Assembly: GCA_949128115.1 (NCBI GenBank)
Contig: OX421964.1
Span: 16,020,892-16,084,891, forward strand
Source: Anaspis maculata
Lineage: Eukaryota > Arthropoda > Insecta > Coleoptera > Scraptiidae
Reading direction: 5' to 3'
Length of the DNA stretch: 64,000 bases
Shown piece after piece: positions 59,369 to 64,000 of this stretch. A program made the position numbers and the translations under genes. The notes beneath the pieces were generated by a model. It made no database searches and had not been told where the DNA came from. It saw only the letters and a program-made list of their open reading frames with translations. Every line of letters starts with the position of its first letter. Within the stretch, counting starts at the first letter, position 1.

Positions 59369-60611
59369 TGTCAAAGGTCACCGTCGTCTTACCTTTTCAT
59401 GGCTTCTATCCGGGACATTCTGATATGCCCAAATACCGGACGATCGTTGCCTCCAACTGGGTGGCATAGGATTTCACTCCACTCGCTTGGCTTTATCAGT
59501 ACATTCCGGTACCTATTCTAATAAGTGGCGCAAATAATCCAGCAAGGGGAACGTTTGAGACGTTCATTAAACATTAAAGATCATCGAAAATAAACGGAGT
59601 ATAATAATTAAATGACTAGAGTAAAGTACTTACATTAAAAACAACATCACGTCGACCCCGTACATCGCAACGAACCGCAGTTTCGCACAACCACCACACC
59701 ATTAGCCCCGACCAAAAAGAGGCCTTCCTCTTTGTCTCCAAAGGTTTTATCACCTCGGTTCATTCTTCACCCCTCCTTTGGATTTTTCCATGAAGGTCGG
59801 TGGACGGTGTAGATTGTGCCGGATGTGGTGAATCTGCTAGTCTTTGCAAAAATTGCAACTTTGCGTTCCCGGATCATTGCGATGCGAGAGGTACAACGTA
59901 CTTATATTTACTGTACCGGGTGCGCCGTAAATCGGTTACACCGAGACATACCGGGTGAATCCCAAGCTCAAATTGTCATTTCCGACATTTAATGTCAAAG
60001 GTCACCGTCGTCTTACCTTTTCATGGCTTCTATCCGGGACATTCTGATATGCCCAAATACCGGACGATCGTTGCCTCTAACTGGGTGGCATAGGATTTCA
60101 CTCCACTCGCTTGGCTTTATCAGTACATTTCGGTACCTATTCTAATAAGTGGCGCAAATAATCCAGCAAGGGGAACGTTTGAGACGTTTATTAAACATTA
60201 AAGATCATCGAAAATAAACGGAGTATAATAATTAAATGACTAGAGTAAAGTCCTTACATTAAAAACAACATCACGTCGACCCCGTACATCGCAACGAACC
60301 GCAGTTTCGCACAACCACCACACCATCAGCCCCGACCAAAAAGAGGCCTTCCTCTTTGTCTCCAAAGGTTTTATCACCTCGGTTCATTCTTCACCCCTCC
60401 TTTGGATTTTTCCATGGAGGTCGGTGGACGGTGTAGATTGTGCCGGAAGTGGTGAATCTGCTAGTCTTTGCAAAAATTGCAACTTTGCGTTCCCGGATCA
60501 TTGCGATGCGAGAGGTACAACGTACTTATATTTACTGTACCGGGTGCGCCGTAAATCGGTTACACCGAGACATACCGGGTGAATCCCAAGCTCAAATAGT
60601 CATTTCCGACA
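59369..60611. mobile_element. Two head-to-tail LTR-like repeats separated by 5 bp
   Basis: Units 59369-59987 and 59993-60611 are each 619 bp, TGTCAAAGG..TTTCCGACA, with about eight substitutions between them. They are separated only by TTTAA. ATAT flanks the pair on both sides (59365-59368 and 60612-60615), which fits a 4-bp target duplication. TG..CA ends, length and pairing suggest LTRs without an internal region, but no primer site or polypurine tract exists. A plain tandem duplication is the alternative. Confidence 0.6.
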
Positions 60612-61254
60612 ATATGACCTTGGGGGGTCCACGCGTAGGACATACAGAGCCCATGGTGGTGAAAATAAGAAATTCTTGTTGGACTTCTTTGATAGCAGAC
60701 AGCTTTGACGTTGTTGCATGCGGTTACTTGTTTTGACATTTATTTCTTGTGCATTTGTTTGTTGTGATGAGCAACCACAAAATGGTCGACAGTTTCGTCG
60801 ACGGTTGACAGAATGACGGCAGCAAAAAAGGGCGTTTTTTTTGCCGACACAAGCGCCACATAGTGAGATGTTCGCTAACTATACCGAGTCCAACAAGAAT
60901 TTCATATTCCGCCGCGGCGCTACATGTCATGCACGTAGCCCAACCTTACACCAATCTTCCACTTCACCATTACATTTTTATTTATTTATTTTGGCTAAAA
61001 TGCTGCACCATCGATCACAGTGATCAGTGCATATTAATCATGATATTATTAATTGACTCAATTCTCTCACTTTGTGGTGATTAGATTATCCGACTCGAAT
61101 CGCACGTAGATTATTGCAACATTACGCAACCCCTTCCCACTCCTCCGCCGCAATATCGAAACAATAGGAATCGATCTTGCACACGGCCAATAAATATCGG
61201 TAAGACTTGTACAGCGGCATGTAAGGACCAATTTACAAACATTCCTGGAGATGT
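60612..61254. other. Unassigned
   Basis: No gene recognised. 60780-60830 has TCGACAGTTTCGTCGACGGTTGACAG-like self-complementary words. Confidence 0.4.
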
Positions 61255-61645
61255 CGGTAAATTTCAACCGGCATCGGCGAGAGAGAAAGAGCTCGGCCCC
61301 GGCGAAAGAATGAGTGCCAGCGCAGCGCGGGCTGCCGCAGAAGAGGACCCGATCCGTACCAAGATAACTCCTCTTCTCGGCCGGCCCAAATCCCGACGTG
61401 CCGCCGTTTTTCTTGCTCCCTCTCGGCCATCGGCCGTCCTTTGTTCTTCCCGCGGTGCCGCCGGCGTGTCACAGAAACAATCGGCCGCCTCTGATGCCGT
61501 CGTGCATTCCTCGCGGTCCTGACGTGCGTGGCCATGGCCGAAACGCCGGCGAAAATTATGAAATTCCCAGGGAACTCTCCGCGGATGACGGCGCGACGGC
61601 GACGGCCCGAAAGCCAAAGCTGCACATGGTCCAAAAGTGAACGAG
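61255..61645. other. GC-rich, CpG-rich block
   Basis: Base composition jumps to clearly GC-rich with many CpG dinucleotides. Several overlapping frames stay open on both strands, as expected from GC-rich DNA rather than coding. It could be a promoter-associated island or an exon of a host gene. The minus frame at 61233-61673 (146 aa, Arg-rich) is the longest but resembles nothing I know. Confidence 0.5.
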
Positions 61646-63635
61646 AGACCGAGGAGTGAAGATATCTCTGCACACCATCTAGAAATGGGACATGCTGGCG
61701 TAAATCGAGCGGATTGAGAAGAGCTGATGGCGTATAATTGAGACGTGTTAAAATAGCACTAGCAGTGCGGGAGTCTTGTGAAAGATTTCATCTCTAAATG
61801 TTATGTGTTGTAGAATATGTATAGACGTTATTCTTTAGAGTTTCCATAGTCGCTGTGTCGGCACTAGATAAGTAGTGGTATAGATGATACAGTTTTCGAA
61901 TCCAGTATCAAAAGTATCGAAACTGTCACGAAATTCGCTCTAGACAAGGCGTTCTTAAGAACACACCTGTACAATTGGCGGAGGAGCCGTACTTCGGAAG
62001 CTTGGCAAAATATCCGCCAGGCCAATAGACTTTGGTTTTTGTCTGTGACGTGCTTGGTGAAAATCGATATTGCATAATGCATATACCCTATCCGTCCGTC
62101 TGTCTGCCCGTTTTATTGCAAACTCCTTCAAGACCAGACTTTCTAGAGTTATAATTCTTGCGCTAATGGGGCCATGCATTTGTAAAACACAACGTAGAGG
62201 TCGCCATCACTGTTGGTAGATTGACGTAAGGGCCTGTTCCATTCAAACAATATTCGTACCAAAACCAAGACATGACGGATGACATAACTTGCCAATTTTG
62301 AAAGTTGGTCCTGAGTTTTGAATGACACAAATCACGAAACGATCCTAGAAGACATCAAATAACTTTGAAACCTTGTCCATACCGTCTGTTTATGATTTTC
62401 TGCGATATGGCCTGCCCTTGGAGCCAGGTACAGGCATACAGGGACCTACCTACAGAAGAAGAGACAGCTATACATTGGCATGCCGCTAAGCAGCCTGTTC
62501 TGCAGTCTGCAGCCAGTCAGACACACTCCAAAAGCTTGCTCGGTCCATGTCTTCTTCAAAATGGTTCAGCCTGAACGCCAGGTATGTCTTGAATAGTACG
62601 AATTTGGACTTCTATGTAACCACATGTCGCAAAATAATCAACTGCTGGAAGCTTGTAAAGTATGATTCCAAGACAGCTTCCCATCCGTGAACCCTTTATT
62701 GCCATTTTCTGCTCTGCCTGCAACACAGAAGCCTGGAAGGGCAAGTGCAGCCACTACAGGTTACTTATGTGCCGCCATTCACCTAATAATAGCAAGTGCA
62801 GACATATTTGTTTGTTCTTCCATCACTACGTTTGACAATTTCACATTGATGGAACATTGACCGCAGTCAGAAAAAGAGAGGTTAGATTTGACTTTTCCGA
62901 CCGAGTGACAGGACTGACAGGCGTTTCCGACAAATGATGGTCGTCAATCTACCAGCTGAGATGCCGGCCTCCAGCGGACAAAAGTGGCAGTGCATGGCCC
63001 CATTCTAGTCTGCTACTCCCAAACCTGGACTAGGCTCTGATAAAAGCAAATAAATCTTGACGTTCGACGTCCGACTATGCTATTCGCTGGTGTCTGTTCT
63101 ATCAATGAGTCACAGTTCCTGCCTCGCCTTTTGTTGGGTATTTTTCGCAGATTGCAGATGCCACGTCTTGTTTCTGCTCAAGTTGCGAGATGCATTCTGA
63201 CCCCGTTCGGTTGTAGAGTAGATTTTGAACTCCCAAGAAATATAAACGAGACCTTGAAAGGTTTTCGTGTCTTTGGGCTCTTTGGACGAGTGCGTGGTGA
63301 TCCTGGTAAGCAGAAAACTAGCTCCGAGGCTTCAGTGATGCCGTGACCAGGATAGAATTTTTCCCTGAGCTGAGAGATTTTAATAAACTTTCGAGATCGA
63401 ACGCAACGGTTTCTCTTCAGAGGCTGCGTTCAAGTGATGGGCAAAACTGTTATTTTCATTTTCACGTGATAGTAACCTGTTTTGGGTGATTTACAAATAA
63501 CAGTTGAAAATAACAGATATTATTGTTGTTCTTATACAAACGGATAGCAGCTCTCTTCTGACCTGATAGTCAGCCCATTTCCTGCAACCGCTAAAGCATA
63601 TCTTCGGGGGGGGACTGGTTTTGTTCTCTTGTTCC
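61646..63635. other. Unassigned
   Basis: No gene recognised. 62085-62110 carries a CCGTCCGTCTGTCTGCCCG run of the kind found in many arthropod transposons. A paired TGTTATTTTCA/TGAAAATAACA lies near 63448-63510. Confidence 0.4.
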
Positions 63636-64000
63636 TCAGTTATTTCTTGCGATGGTGGCGGTTCCTCCTGTTTCTGGCGTCGGCCCTCTTCTCATTACTT
63701 CGATGTAGCCTGCTACTGCGCTACAGCTGTCTTCGTTTTCAAGCATGGTGTTGGTAGTGTTTGCTGGGGTTATCTTGGTGCCCAGCCTCTTCTTTAGCTC
63801 TCTTCGTTCTGCTGTCATTCCGGTCCATTCGTGTCTGGCGTGTTTGGAATCGTCATTATCCACTTCGCAGAGATTGCACCGTGCGTCACGGATTTTCTCT
63901 ATCCGAAGCCTGTATGTTCCGAAGCATCCGATTGAGATGGTCTGACAGTTTGCCGCGGGCGTCCTTCAGGCATATAGGCCTGTACGTTGTTTCTTCCCCT
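63636..64000 (-). pseudogene. LINE C-terminus remnant (R1-like), runs off the window
   Basis: On minus, GCFGTYRLRIEKI precedes RCNLCEVDNDDSKHARHEW and then MTAERRELKKRL and EDSCSAVAGYIEVMRR. This order (a CFGTYLxRI motif, a CxxC zinc-finger half, then ERxxL and a final AVxxFxExVMxxK helix) is typical of R1-group LINE ORF2 ends. The last zinc ligand is missing (W where relatives have C) and an in-frame stop lies upstream near 63970, so it is decayed. The rest of the element would lie beyond the right edge. Confidence 0.65.

Noticed and set aside
61233..61673. 146-aa Arg-rich minus-strand ORF
   Set aside because: Four overlapping frames are open on both strands because of GC richness; none has a family resemblance.

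Overview
The window looks like a repeat-rich intergenic or intronic piece of an arthropod nuclear genome, most probably an insect; a hemipteran is my low-confidence guess. The reasons are many MITEs ending in the CACCCTGTA(TA) signature, hAT, Tc1/mariner-like, PIF/Harbinger-like and foldback elements, a Ty3/gypsy element whose primer site fits an animal tRNA-Trp end, APE-type LINEs, and a TATA plus TCAGT-type initiator. I see no convincing single-copy host gene, no tRNA or rRNA gene and no bacterial feature. The only long intact reading frames belong to two retrotransposons.

Layout. 0-2.5 kb: a dispersed repeat (here called family R) carrying a 210-bp CA microsatellite. 2.5-12.7 kb: a very large inverted duplication. 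Its outer arms contain a divergent 40-bp minisatellite with a six-monomer higher-order order, its left arm is interrupted by a 1.53-kb palindromic foldback, and a 1.6-kb hAT element lies in its middle. 14-16 kb: MITEs and a second dispersed repeat (R2). 16.1-20.2 kb: a second giant palindrome of the same 40-bp minisatellite, again with a 1.52-kb foldback inside its left arm. 20.2-23 kb: rearranged family R copies. 23-27 kb: mostly unique sequence with a candidate Pol II core promoter and a possible solo LTR. 27.1-28.8 kb: a 1.7-kb CACTG-ended DNA element. 29-31.3 kb: broken retroelement coding remnants. 31.85-36.42 kb: an intact, young Ty3/gypsy element. 36.4-41 kb: mostly unclassified. 41.3-43.4 kb: a third foldback. 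45.8-51.2 kb: a nested stack of DNA elements around an inverted second copy of the CACTG element. 51.4-56.2 kb: an apparently full-length two-ORF LINE. 56.3-57.9 kb: three palindromic MITEs. 58.6-60.6 kb: family R broken by two head-to-tail LTR-like repeats. 61.3-61.6 kb: a GC-rich, CpG-rich block. 63.6 kb to the end: a decayed LINE C-terminus running off the window.

How it fits together. Several insertions can be proved within the window, because a second copy of the host repeat preserves the empty site. The gypsy element and the LINE are from different retrotransposon classes, yet both end their first ORF on the heptamer A AAA AAC with ORF2 in the -1 frame. This suggests -1 ribosomal frameshifting in both and is unusual for a LINE. 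The 40-bp minisatellite arranged as long inverted arms recalls Foldback/Galileo transposon architecture, and I regard it as the most likely undescribed system here.
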